The notes under the pieces were generated by a model. That model saw only the letters and a program-made list of their open reading frames with translations. It searched no databases and was not told where the DNA came from. The position numbers and the translations under genes were made by a program. From Setophaga petechia (lineage: Eukaryota; Chordata; Aves; Passeriformes; Parulidae), in contig JANCRA010000006.1 in the NCBI GenBank assembly GCA_024362935.1, positions 32,729,924 to 32,793,923 of the forward strand: DNA of 64,000 bases, given 5' to 3'. This document shows, in pieces, positions 12,801 through 24,727 of the stretch (its first letter is position 1; each line of letters starts with the position of its first letter).

Positions 12801-15800
12801 CGGGGAGAGACGGCTCTTGGTTCTGTCATCTGTGGCAAGAAAGAAGCATGAGGGACAGGCCATTTCCTATCATGTAGAACCTCATTTCTTTTCAGATCTA
12901 CCGCCACATCTTCCAAGGAGAAATCATACATTTCACAGCGACAGAGGGGTTCTAAGTCACAGCCACCAAATTAAAATTGGCCAATTCAACAGAACTCTAG
13001 ATGGATATGACGTTGGTTCTCCTGCCTGGCCTCTATCAGCAAGCAAGGCTGTCTTGGCTAAACGGAGCTTTTAGAGCTTGAAAGCACTGAAATGGAAAAC
13101 TAGAAAAGCGACAGCATTGCCTTTGCTACTGCTGCTGCAGGTGTGGAAAACTAAAACTGGATCAGAATCCCACCCAGGGCTGGAAAAAGCAGGAAACATT
13201 GTGCAGAAGCATCCTTGCTTGCTGGAAAAACAGGAAAATGAACAGGCCTTCTCCTCCTAGCAAACCAAGGAGCCAACAAAGCACAAGAAGTCACCCACTC
13301 CAGTGTCTAAAGCCCTAGGATGCAGTGACGGGATGCAGTTTGGTGGAGAGACAGCCCTTGTGCACAGCACTGTCACGCAGGGATTGATGGAAGTTTGCCT
13401 GAAGGTCCCTCAAGAGCCTCCCATTGTCCAGGCCAAAGCTCCCTCAGCACCTCCTCCCTGGCCTTGTGCTGCACCCCCTTGCCCAGTTGCCTTGTCCTTC
13501 TGTGCACACGCTGTAGCCACTCCATGACTTTCTGCTTCCCAGGGCCCACAGCTGCACACAGCACTCCAGCTGTGGCCGCAGCGCTGCCCAGCACAGGGCC
13601 ACGCTCCCTGCCCTGCTCCTGCTGCCCCCCTGCTGCTGACACAGGCCACCGTGCCCTCGGCCTTCTTGGCCCCCTGGCTACACGCTGCCTCATCTTCAGC
13701 TGCTCAAGGCCGCCAGCCCTGCGTCTTTTTGGCCCACGCAGCTGCCCAGCCACAAAGGTGCCCATCTGACTTCAGATCCAGCAGGCACCAGTGCAAGATG
13801 GCCTTCCTCTTCCCAGCAACACAAGACAGCGGTCAAGGACTTGCAGCTTCGCCCCCACTCCACGCTCCAAGGCACTTGCCAAAGCTGCAGACTGCACCCA
13901 AAAATGCACCAACAGAAACTGGCCGCTTCTGCTTTTGGCCTCACAAGAAAGCGTCCCAACCCCACACTTTGTTTCTTTGGCCACACGGGAAAAGAACGGC
14001 CCCCAACAGCTGCATGGGCCACACAGTCCTCCCTTTGCAGCTTATCAAAACCCAAAACAGAGCTGGCCCAAAAGAGACTGTAGAAGTCAAGAACTACTCA
14101 GGGAAAGTGCAGACCGCTTTCACAAGCCAAACACACCTTTCCAAAAAGGGAAAACAAGCAAACCAAGGCCTGGCACCTCCAGCACTACCTCCTTTGCATT
14201 TGGCCATAGCATTGCAGAAGCCAAGAGATAGAGCTTCCCTGAGACAAGCAGCCACATGCTCTCCCACAGGCACCAGCCCTTTGTTGCCGCAACATGACAG
14301 CTCAAAGGCCAAGTACTGTGGGCGCTGCCTGGAGGAAATCCCGAGCTCCTGGCAGGACCACAGCCCCCAGCATCCTCAGCCAGCAACAGCAATGTGCTGG
14401 CTGCTCCAAAACTTGCAGCTCTGCTTTGCAGTAAAGACAGCACCACACACAACTGGCACTTACAAGTTCAGAATATCCAGGCTCTGGTGTGAGCACTGAT
14501 GGAGGCTGGCGCTCATCCACCTCTGTTTGCTCCTCTGCGGCTTCTACTCCAGGAGCAGCTGGAGCCCGAGGAGAGACGGCTCTTGGTTCTGTCATCTGTG
14601 GCAAGAGAGAAGCATGAGGGACAGGCCATTTCCTATCATGTAGAACCTCATTTCTTTTCAGATCTACCGCCACATCTTCCAAGGAGAAATCATACATTTC
14701 ACAGCGACAGAGGGGTTCTAAGTCACAGCCACCAAATTAAAATTGGCCAATTCAACAAGAACTCTAGATGGATATGACGTTGGTTCTCCTGCCTGGCCTC
14801 TATCAGCAAGCAAGGTTGTCTCGGCTAAACGGAGCTTTTAGAGCTTGAAAGCACTGAAATGGAAAACTAGAAAAGCAACAGCATTGCCTTTGCTACTGCT
14901 GCTGCAGGTGTGGAAATCTAAAACTGGATCAGAATCCCACCCAGGGCTGGAAAAAGCAGGAAACATTGTGCAGAAGCATCCTTGCTTGCTGGAAAAACAG
15001 GAAAATGAACAGGCCTTCTCCTCCTAGCAAACCAAGGAGCCAACAAAGCACATGAAGTCAGCCACTCCAGTGTCTAAAGCCCTTGGATGCAGTGATTGGA
15101 TGCAGTTTGGTGGAGAAACAGCCTTTGTGCTCAGCACTGTCACGCAGGGATTGATGGAAGTTTGCCTGAAGGTCCCTCAAGAGCCTCCCATTGTCCAGGC
15201 CAAAGCTCCCTCAGCACCTCCTCCCTGGCCTTGTGCTGCACCTCCTTGACCAGCTCCCCTGTCCTTCTGTGCACATGCTGCAGCCCCTCCATGACTTTCT
15301 GCTTCCCAGGGCCCACAGCTGCACACAGCACTCCAGCTGTGGCCGCAGCGCTGCCCAGCACAGGGCCATGCTCCCTGCCCTGCCCCTGCTGCCCCCCTGC
15401 TGCTGACACAGGCCACCGTGCCCTCAGCCTTCTTGGCCGCCAGGCCACACGCTGCCTCATCTTCAGCTGCTCAAGGCCGCCAGCCCTGCGTCTTTTTGGC
15501 CCACGCAGCTGCCCAGCCACAAAGGTGCCCATCTGACTTCAGATCCAGCAGGCACCAGTGCAAGATGGCCTTCCTCTTCCCAGCAACATAAGACAGCGGT
15601 CAAGGACTTGCAGCTTCGCCCCCACTCCACGCACCAAGGCACTTGCCAAAGCTGCAGACTGCAGCCAAATATGCACCAACAGAAACTGGCCGCTTCTGCT
15701 TTTGGCCTCACAAGAAGGCGTCCCAACCCCACACTTTGTTTCTTTGGCCACGCAGGAAAAGAACGGCCCCCAACAGCTGCATGGGCCACACAGTCCTCCC

Positions 15801-18800
15801 TTTGCAGTTTATCAAAAGCCAAAAGACACCTGGCCCAAAAAAGACTGTAGAAGTCAAGAACTACTCAGGGAAAATGCAGACTGCTTTAATGCTTTCACAA
15901 GCCAAACACACCTTTCCAGAAAGGGAAAACAAGCAAACCAAGCCTGGCACCTCCAGCACTACCTCCTTTGCATTTGGCCATAGCATTGCAGAAGCCAAGA
16001 GATAGAGCTTCCCTGAGACAAGCAGCCACATGCTCTCCCACAGGCACCAGCCCTTTGCTGCCGCAACATGACAGCTCAGAGACCAAGTACTGTGGGCGCT
16101 GCCTGGAGGAAATCCCGAGCTCCTGGCAGGACTGCAGCCCCCAGCATCCTCAGCCAGCAACAGCAATGTGCTGGCTGCTCCAAAACTTGCAGCTCTGCTT
16201 TGCAGTAAAGACAGCACCACACACAACTGGCACTTACAAGTTCAGAATATCCAGGCTCTGGTGTGAGCACTGATGGAGGCTGGCGCTCATCCACCTCTGT
16301 TTGCTCCTCTGCGGCTTCTTCTCCAGGAGCAGCGGGAGCCCGGGGAGAGACGGCTCTTGGTTCTGTCATCTGTGGCAAGAAAGAAGCATGAGGGACAGGC
16401 CATTTCCTATCATGTAGAACCTCATTTCTTTTCAGATCTACCGCCACATCTTCCAAGGAGAAATCATACATTTCACAGCGACAGAGGGGTTCTAAGTCAC
16501 AGCCACCAAATTAAAATTGGCCAATTCAACAGAACTCTAGATGGATATGACGTTGGTTCTCCTGCCTGGCCTCTATCAGCAAGCAAGGCTGTCTTGGCTA
16601 AACGGAGCTTTTAGAGCTTGAAAGCACTGAAATGGAAAACTAGAAAAGCGACAGCATTGCCTTTGCTACTGCTGCTGCAGGCGTGGAAAACTAAAACTGG
16701 ATCAGAATCCCACCCAGGGCTGGAAAAAGCAGGAAACATTGTGCAGAAGCATCCTTGCTTGCTGGAAAAACAGGAAAATGAACAGGCCTTCTCCTCCTAG
16801 CAAACCAAGGAGCCAACAAAGCACAAGAAGTCACCCACTCCAGTGTCTAAAGCCCTAGGATGCAGTGACGGGATGCAGTTTGGTGGAGAGACAGCCCTTG
16901 TGCACAGCACTGTCACGCAGGGATTGATGGAAGTTTGCCTGAAGGTCCCTCAAGAGCCTCCCATTGTCCAGGCCAAAGCTCCCTCAGCACCTCCTCCCTG
17001 GCCTTGTGCTGCACCCCCTTGCCCAGTTGCCTTGTCCTTCTGTGCACACGCTGTAGCCACTCCATGACTTTCTGCTTCCCAGGGCCCACAGCTGCACACA
17101 GCACTCCAGCTGTGGCCGCAGCGCTGCCCAGCACAGGGCCACGCTCCCTGCCCTGCTCCTGCTGCCCCCCTGCTGCTGACACAGGCCACCGTGCCCTCGG
17201 CCTTCTTGGCCCCCTGGCTACACGCTGCCTCATCTTCAGCTGCTCAAGGCCGCCAGCCCTGCGTCTTTTTGGCCCACGCAGCTGCCCAGCCACAAAGGTG
17301 CCCATCTGACTTCAGATCCAGCAGGCACCAGTGCAAGATGGCCTTCCTCTTCCCAGCAACACAAGACAGCGGTCAAGGACTTGCAGCTTCGCCCCCACTC
17401 CACGCTCCAAGGCACTTGCCAAAGCTGCAGACTGCACCCAAAAATGCACCAACAGAAACTGGCCGCTTCTGCTTTTGGCCTCACAAGAAAGCGTCCCAAC
17501 CCCACACTTTGTTTCTTTGGCCACACGGGAAAAGAACGGCCCCCAACAGCTGCATGGGCCACACAGTCCTCCCTTTGCAGCTTATCAAAACCCAAAACAG
17601 AGCTGGCCCAAAAGAGACTGTAGAAGTCAAGAACTACTCAGGGAAAGTGCAGACCGCTTTCACAAGCCAAACACACCTTTCCAAAAAGGGAAAACAAGCA
17701 AACCAAGGCCTGGCACCTCCAGCACTACCTCCTTTGCATTTGGCCATAGCATTGCAGAAGCCAAGAGATAGAGCTTCCCTGAGACAAGCAGCCACATGCT
17801 CTCCCACAGGCACCAGCCCTTTGTTGCCGCAACATGACAGCTCAAAGGCCAAGTACTGTGGGCGCTGCCTGGAGGAAATCCCGAGCTCCTGGCAGGACCA
17901 CAGCCCCCAGCATCCTCAGCCAGCAACAGCAATGTGCTGGCTGCTCCAAAACTTGCAGCTCTGCTTTGCAGTAAAGACAGCACCACACACAACTGGCACT
18001 TACAAGTTCAGAATATCCAGGCTCTGGTGTGAGCACTGATGGAGGCTGGCGCTCATCCACCTCTGTTTGCTCCTCTGCGGCTTCTACTCCAGGAGCAGCT
18101 GGAGCCCGAGGAGAGACGGCTCTTGGTTCTGTCATCTGTGGCAAGAGAGAAGCATGAGGGACAGGCCATTTCCTATCATGTAGAACCTCATTTCTTTTCA
18201 GATCTACCGCCACATCTTCCAAGGAGAAATCATACATTTCACAGCGACAGAGGGGTTCTAAGTCACAGCCACCAAATTAAAATTGGCCAATTCAACAAGA
18301 ACTCTAGATGGATATGACGTTGGTTCTCCTGCCTGGCCTCTATCAGCAAGCAAGGTTGTCTCGGCTAAACGGAGCTTTTAGAGCTTGAAAGCACTGAAAT
18401 GGAAAACTAGAAAAGCAACAGCATTGCCTTTGCTACTGCTGCTGCAGGTGTGGAAATCTAAAACTGGATCAGAATCCCACCCAGGGCTGGAAAAAGCAGG
18501 AAACATTGTGCAGAAGCATCCTTGCTTGCTGGAAAAACAGGAAAATGAACAGGCCTTCTCCTCCTAGCAAACCAAGGAGCCAACAAAGCACATGAAGTCA
18601 GCCACTCCAGTGTCTAAAGCCCTTGGATGCAGTGATTGGATGCAGTTTGGTGGAGAAACAGCCTTTGTGCTCAGCACTGTCACGCAGGGATTGATGGAAG
18701 TTTGCCTGAAGGTCCCTCAAGAGCCTCCCATTGTCCAGGCCAAAGCTCCCTCAGCACCTCCTCCCTGGCCTTGTGCTGCACCTCCTTGACCAGCTCCCCT

Positions 18801-19106
18801 GTCCTTCTGTGCACATGCTGCAGCCCCTCCATGACTTTCTGCTTCCCAGGGCCCACAGCTGCACACAGCACTCCAGCTGTGGCCGCAGCGCTGCCCAGCA
18901 CAGGGCCATGCTCCCTGCCCTGCCCCTGCTGCCCCCCTGCTGCTGACACAGGCCACCGTGCCCTCAGCCTTCTTGGCCGCCAGGCCACACGCTGCCTCAT
19001 CTTCAGCTGCTCAAGGCCGCCAGCCCTGCGTCTTTTTGGCCCACGCAGCTGCCCAGCCACAAAGGTGCCCATCTGACTTCAGATCCAGCAGGCACCAGTG
19101 CAAGAT
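3884..19106. repeat. Dimeric higher-order repeat, period about 3.54 kb
   Basis: Two unit types alternate. Type B has an extra seven bases, reading CTTTAATGCTTTCACAAGCC, near 5270, 8810, 12349 and 15888. Type A lacks them (near 1735, 3503, 7037, 10577, 14115 and 17654). The two leftmost units are both type A; from about 3.9 kb the order is strictly B-A. Landmarks two units apart are 3538-3540 bp apart. Neighbouring dimers are almost identical, while A and B differ more, which is the usual mark of a higher-order repeat that spreads as a pair. Private changes follow the dimer: the extra A at about 14756 recurs at 18296, exactly 3540 bp on. A one-base loss near 12065 is found in one copy only. 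Confidence 0.93.
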
Positions 19107-19753
19107 CGCCTTCTTTTTCTTCAGTTGTATCTTTTAAGGAAATAGTTTAATTTTATCAGAATAGAATTCTCTCTGACTAAATTGAAATGGCCTTTTTCTT
19201 CCCTATAGGAAATTGCTCTTAGCTCAGTATTCCTGTTTAGGTGCTGTCAGGAAGCGACATTCCCTCTGCCAATCTGAGTTTATACTTCTTCAGGGCTCTC
19301 AGATGGTAATTAGGAACTACCAAGTTATGCCTTTGTTTTTTTTTTGTTGAAGGCATGAAAGTGGATTTTCTTTTGGCCTCCCTCTACACTCTACTACCAC
19401 TGGTCAAGCTGACAACCGGGTCCATTATTTCTTAACACCAGGAAAATGAAATCTCGCTCACCTCAGAATCCGTACAGCTGAATACACGCTTCAGGTGACC
19501 TGTAGTGTGCAATGGAAAATGCACCAGATGCTGTGAGAAAACTTCTTGGGCTTGTGAATCCCACAGAACAAGTCAACCCAAACAGAGATGATTTCCTGTT
19601 TCACAACATCCCTCCAGGAGACACATTTCATTCACACAGCCAGCAATAGATCCCGACAATATTCTTGCTTGTGCCTACACTTTGGCCTGTTTTGCCAGTA
19701 AATGACTAAAAACATGATGAAGAAAATTCCAATTGTTCTTGAACACTTGGTGC
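19107..19753. other. No gene seen: right flank of the array
   Basis: The sequence is moderately AT-rich and unlike the array, with a T-run near 19337-19345. I see no convincing exon, repeat or mobile element. Confidence 0.5.
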
Positions 19754-20509
19754 TCATCTTCTACCAAACACATCAAGCAGCTTTTTTATCTCTCCCTCGG
19801 GTACTTTTTTAAAAAAATCAGTTGCATGCACCAATTCTTGTACACTTGCTGGAAACAGTTGCACAGAAAAGGATCCCCAAAATCCCCCTGAGCTGTAGCA
19901 GCTCTGTTGTGAAACAGCACAGCAGCAGTTCCAGAGTTTTAGAGCAGACACTCACTGCTTTCGAGTTTGCATTTCATTGCAAAGGGAATCTCTATTTTAG
20001 CACTCAGTAAAGAATCAAGTTAGACAGTCAAACCCCTTCATGACAAAATTTAGAAATAAAGAAGCTTTCCCTGAATTCTGGGAACAACTGCAGGGTTTTT
20101 AGGCAGCCTTCCAAGAAGGTCTGCCAGTCTACGTTTTCAAAGGTGTCTTGCCTGTCCCAGCAAACTGAGGCAATGACAGACTCTGCTGCCACAGACTCTC
20201 CCGTGGAGGGAACGGAAGCCCTGCAGGCTCCCTTGAAAATGCTGCCCCTGTGGCTACAGACACCCCCTTTTTAGCTGAACGTCTGAACTGGAGCTTTACC
20301 AAACCAGCGGCTTCCTAATGCTCTTTCTGTTTCAAAATCAGAAACTCAGTCACTAAGAAAGAGCAGGAAGACACAGAAAAACCAGGTTAGGATACACCCT
20401 AACCTAAGTAGAGAGGAAACATTTACTTACGTGTGAGGTGTGTCACAAAATAGGCACCGTAAGTGATGCCATAGGCGGCGAAAAGCACAGGTGCAATTCG
20501 CTCAATCAT
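19754..20509 (-). CDS. Candidate two-exon gene for a 57-residue membrane protein
   Basis: Exon 1 coding runs 20509-20431, starting at ATG and ending at a strong GTAAGT donor. Exon 2 runs 19848-19754, after a pyrimidine-rich acceptor ending TGTTTCCAG, and finishes with TGA. Exon 1 ends in phase 1 and exon 2 starts with the two bases needed; the join gives 58 codons including the stop. The product starts MIERIAPVLF, continues as a hydrophobic stretch over about residues 5-24 (a likely single membrane span), and ends in a charged tail, EGEIKKLLDVFGRR. The form resembles small mitochondrial or endoplasmic-reticulum membrane proteins, but I do not recognise the family. The frame stays open upstream of the ATG to 20833, and an acceptor-like GCAG lies just before 20521, so the protein could have a longer N-terminus. 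The intron is 582 bp. An LTR-like element with a TATA box lies about 0.5 kb upstream on the same strand. Confidence 0.5.
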
Positions 20510-20987
20510 TTTAACACTGCCCTGCAAGTTTGCAGGCTGTGCTAACGCAGTAGCAAAAGCAAGGCTGCTGTCAGTGTGCAACAGCCCACTGACAATTGCC
20601 TCAATCAGGAGGATTCTCCTGAACTGAGCAAGGCCTAGGGCTGCTCTGACACTCAGGCCTTCCGTGCACCAAGGCAACCTTCTGATGTCACTATGACCAG
20701 GTGGCAACCGTGCCCTGACATCACAAAGCAAATGCTCCATGTTGGCCTGTGAATTTATGCAAAGCAATAACCAACCTTCCCTACAGCAAACACAAAAGAG
20801 CCTGGGAAGTTCTTCTCTGACACAAAGCAGCACAAATTCCCTTCATGGGCCAAACCCTCTTGTTCAGGGGATCCAAGAGGAACCCCAAGAGTGCCTCAAG
20901 TACCTACAGCGTGTACCCCAACTGAGCACTCAGACGGGACCCAAGCAAAGGAAATCAGACCAAGAAAATGGCCCACAGCATTGCACA

Positions 20988-21417
20988 TGTGAGAAATGAC
21001 TCTCACTTTTAAAATTTTAAAGGTTTAGTAAACCTTAAGAAAGGACAGAAAAAGGAAAAATTACAGCATTGGGAGTCTCTGTGACTAGCGGCCATGTGCT
21101 CATCTACAAAAAGGATGCTCTGCCTTTTATACCCTTAGCCCCTGCAAAAGTTTTGTCAGTCAACTCTTTCTCTGCTGTCCATTGGTGGGGATTACTTTCT
21201 TGCATCTTGACTGGAGGTCAGGTGTTGTTACACCCCGCCTGCTGGTCACAAGCCAGCCCTCCCCAAATGCCCTGGCTACCAAGGGGATTGCAAGGGGGAC
21301 GGGAAAGAGGACTATGGGAGGATATATTACAATACCATCACTACACATGTGAACATCCACATAACATCTACTGCTTAATTGTCAGAGCCAACCATTGCAT
21401 CACTCGTCTAGAACACA
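20988..21417 (-). mobile_element. LTR-like element (probable solo LTR), ends approximate
   Basis: The segment starts TGTGAG and ends near GAACACA on the plus strand, fitting the TG...CA ends of an LTR read on the minus strand. It contains a minus-strand TATA box and has no coding frame of note. No flanking gag, pol or env and no second copy are visible, so a solo LTR is the simplest reading. Neither the ends nor a target duplication could be fixed by eye. Confidence 0.4.
21124..21131 (-). promoter_or_regulatory. TATA box in the LTR-like element
   Basis: The minus strand reads GGGTATAAAAGGCAGAG here, a close match to the vertebrate TATA consensus. Transcription would start about 25-30 bp further on and run towards the 57-residue gene at 20.5 kb. 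Confidence 0.45.
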
Positions 21418-21933
21418 CAGAACCAGGAGAGAAGCCACTGTTGCCACCACAGCTGAAATCATTCCTAACAAATCTCCCCACATATTTGCACCTTTATTGG
21501 ACATGCCCAGGGCTCCGGTGCCTGTACATCTCTGCCTTCCTTCCCCTTTGGCAGCAGTCGAACTGGCAGCATCTGCCCCCAGCAGCAGCTGCTCCAAGCT
21601 GGGAACGCCACTGGCGGTGCTGATTTCCAGAGGCTCCTGTGTGCCAGGGAAGCCAAGGCAGGAGCGGGTTGAACGGTGCTGGCGCTGCTGCTGCTGCTGC
21701 TCTGTGCCAGAGAGCCCTGGCTGGGCAGGGCACGGTGCCCACTGCGCTGCGGGCTCCTTCTCCTGCCACAGCTGGGCACGCCTGGGAACAAGGTATGACA
21801 GCTTGTGGGCAAACCAAGGGCTATCTGGGGCTGCACTGCTCTGCCCACACCCAGGACACCTGCAGCACAGAACCTTGGTCCCCCAAAGGGCAAACAAGAT
21901 GCAAACAGCTGGAAAAGATTTCATTTCAACCAT
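21400..21933 (-). other. Unrecognised 177-codon open frame with possible signal peptide and C-terminal span
   Basis: A single minus-strand frame begins MVEMKSFPAVCILFALWG, which could be a signal peptide. It has a short glutamine run (five Q, from a CAG/CTG repeat near 21682-21700). It ends with a hydrophobic stretch, MISAVVATVASLLVLCVL, just before the stop, which could anchor it in a membrane. Other frames in this GC-rich stretch are also open (107 to 249 codons), so chance is a real alternative. No splice sites, promoter or poly(A) signal support it. Confidence 0.2.
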
Positions 21934-22865
21934 TCTTTATGCTTCAATAGAAATGACCAAAATGAAAGTTACTGAGCAGGGCCTGATCCACACTGCCAGC
22001 TCAGTGTCAGAAAAGAGGCATTACTTTATTTCAGTGCTGGGCGCGTGGGGAATCACTTCCCTGAAACATGCACACCCACGTGTTAGTATCCATGGAACTA
22101 AGACATTACTTTTATTCATTACTTTGCTCAAACTCACAGGCTAAACATTCTCACACAGTATTTAACACGTTTAAATCACACCCCCAAAATTCCTGACATT
22201 TAGAGTAGGGGTCTCTTGAGGGTCTCTGGTGGTCATGTGGTGAACATCCCATTCCTCAAATTCTCCTTCCATGGTTAAGAGCCTACTTCTCCTTGAATGC
22301 ATTGCAGCTACCTCCTCAGCAGGCCCACTGTCTTTATTCTCAAGGCTAAGACATCCACTTGCACACATCAGCCACTGGGGTGAGGGAAGGTACGACTAAG
22401 CACTGCCTGGTAAAGCTTAACAAATTCACCATTTCTTGCAGGTCAACACTTCCCCAACATCTCTCCTTCCTTCTCTGGGAATCAAACACAAGCATTTTGT
22501 GATCACTGAGCCCAAGGCCGCCTCCAACCCTCCTGTCACCCACCAGCCCTTCTCTCTTCACACACAGCAGCTCCAGCAGTGCCTTCCCTCCCTGGCTCAG
22601 TCCCCAGCTGTGTCACAAGTTCTCTGTCGCACACCCCAGGAACATCCTGGACTGTTTGCTCTCCTCTGCACTCTGTTGCCAGCAGACATCCCCACCCTGT
22701 TCCATAGCCCTTGCAGAACCCTGCACCTGCTCTCCATGGGCACCTGGGCAGGGGAGGCACTCACAGGAGAGATGCACCAGCTGCACTGGGCAGGAACCAA
22801 AACCCTCTGGCGGCACAGCTGCTGGCCTGTGTCTGCCACAGCTCTGGCTGCCCCTCTCCTCATGG

Positions 22866-23278
22866 GCTTTTGGCTGGAAATGCAACTGCACTTTCTGCCT
22901 CGTGTAGAAACACCAGGGCCGCACAAACAACGGCCAGCAGGCCACATCCCAAAGGCACTGCAGCATGGAGTTGAGAAGGAAGAAGACCCTTCCCCAATTC
23001 CTAACCATACCAAAACCACCATAATTGGGACTTTTAATCTTCTGAATGGAGAGTTGATTCACAGGGTGACAAGGGAATCTTCCAATGGAGTTGAAGTTTG
23101 GTAGAGTTTTTATTCTGAGTCCTACTCAGACTGTTGATTTGAAAATTTATTTTAAAATATTTTTTTAAAACTGTGCAGTCATATGGTTTTGTTCTAATAA
23201 CAAAATGGCTAGATGAAATGTACTGGCATTTTAATTACATCCAAACTGCTTTTAGTCTGTAAACGTTTTCCTGCAGAA
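22866..23278 (+). repeat. Inverted repeat, left arm (0.41 kb)
   Basis: This segment reappears in reverse complement at 25809-26223 with only scattered differences; the 2.5 kb between is not repeated. The outer edge starts CTTTTGGCTGG and the inner edge ends CCTGCAGAA. I do not recognise the element. A more diverged relative lies at about 55481-55640. Confidence 0.85.
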
Positions 23279-24470
23279 TAGCCACTAAACACGAAATTAA
23301 AGTCTGTGGACTGTTTACTTTGCAAATTTCTACTAAACTTATCAGACAATGAGGCATTTTTAGTTAGATCATAGAGCAAATTAATTCCTATGGATAACTT
23401 GATTTGGATAAACCTGCTGATTTCAGATTAAAACTGCCAGCACCTACTAAGTGGAAATCTGAATACTCACTTCTATGAGCTCTGAATTATTAGATAGTCA
23501 TTGTTCACCATAATAACAAAAATTAACATTCTGGCTTTTTTTCTTTTTTAATACAGCCAGCTCTTCAACACTCTTTGTAACACCAGAAAGAGAGTTTGTA
23601 GCAATGTGAACCACCGGCTGGCGGAGCATTGCAGAAGGCTCCTATGTCAGCACTAAACGTACACATTTACCATGGCAACACTTCTTGCCTTTAATTCCAA
23701 GCTACAGCTCAGTTTCTGCAGTATAGATTCACACTTGTAGTCTGTATTTGCAGCTGGTTCTTTCTTTCCTGTCCAGAAAAAAATCATGCTTGGATCTCAA
23801 ATCAAAATAAAACAAGGAGAGAGTCAGGTTCTGGATAGGTATTGCAAGAACTAAGAGAATTTTTTGCAAATACGTTAAAAAGTTGTTTGTACATGCTGCA
23901 AAAACAGCAGAATAAAGACTTGCACTCTAACTTGCAAGCTGAGGTTTGCCTGTTCTTTCTGGATTGATTTCTTGAGGCCAGACACTGAACCTAATGAGTA
24001 AGAAAATCAAAACCACAGGAGTAGTTTGGAGAATATTGTAAATTATTCTGTCATGATGCTTTTTGCCTAAAAGTTCTGGCCATCATCCAATTGAAGTAAT
24101 TAGAGGAGACCGAAGCCATCATACTGTGCCTGTGCACACAATTCCTTCCTGGGAGTAATCCATGAAGCAACGCTGACAAATCCACACCAGCAGCTGTTGC
24201 CACACAGTCATGAAGCAGAGAATATGTATTTGTGCTACCCTTGGACAGCTGAAGATGCCTCTGCTGAGCTAATTTTAGTGACTGCTCACCACAGATGAGA
24301 CCTTGTGGTCAGTCTCCAACAAGTCAGGGCAGTTAATATTCTGCCTAAATGAAGCAAGTCTAGCAATACATAGACCATGCAGCCTGAGGAAAGCCAGCAG
24401 CTGTGGGAGATTTAATTTGTTTCCGTATCTTTCTTTTTACTAATGTATTGCAGTCAATTATTTAAAGAAT
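23279..24470. other. No gene seen: AT-rich DNA
   Basis: AT-rich sequence between the inverted-repeat arms with no open frame of note, no convincing exon and no recognised repeat. Confidence 0.5.
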
Positions 24471-24727
24471 GGGAACTTTTTGCATACCATTGGCTGGAAG
24501 GTTGGTCAATCTTCCCTTCATGACTCCTCTGAAAGCATCACCCCAGTGTTTGTATCAGTAACTCTTCCATCATCATGGCTCACACAGCATTTCCTGCAGC
24601 TCTTCCTGGAGTCAGGGAAAGGCACCAGGAGAAGGGGGAGAAAGCTGTGTGCAGAGACTGTGTCAGCTAAAGAGACATTTGTTTCCTCTGATTTGACTGA
24701 ATGGCTGCAGGAACCTTGCTAGCACTG

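Larger units (their letters stand above)
1..19106. repeat. Tandem array of 1.77-kb units (about 10.8 copies)
   Basis: The same sequence recurs at a fixed spacing. A landmark (the ATG that follows a GTGAGCACTG) lies at 352, 2118, 3883, 5656, 7422, 9195, 10961, 12733, 14499, 16273 and 18039, so the spacings are 1766, 1765, 1773, 1766, 1773, 1766, 1772, 1766, 1774 and 1766. The array runs off the left edge. It stops inside a unit at 19106, after GGCACCAGTGCAAGAT, where unrelated AT-richer DNA begins. Units are GC-rich with few stop codons, so many frames stay open in all copies, including a 282-codon plus-strand frame in five units. That openness alone is not evidence of coding. I do not recognise the unit as a named satellite or gene. 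The best coding signal is one minus-strand exon per unit, listed separately. Confidence 0.97.

Noticed and set aside
1..19106. CRISPR-type array or bacterial operon reading
   Set aside because: The repeats are 1.77 kb and directly adjacent with no spacers; introns, LTRs and CR1 show a vertebrate genome.
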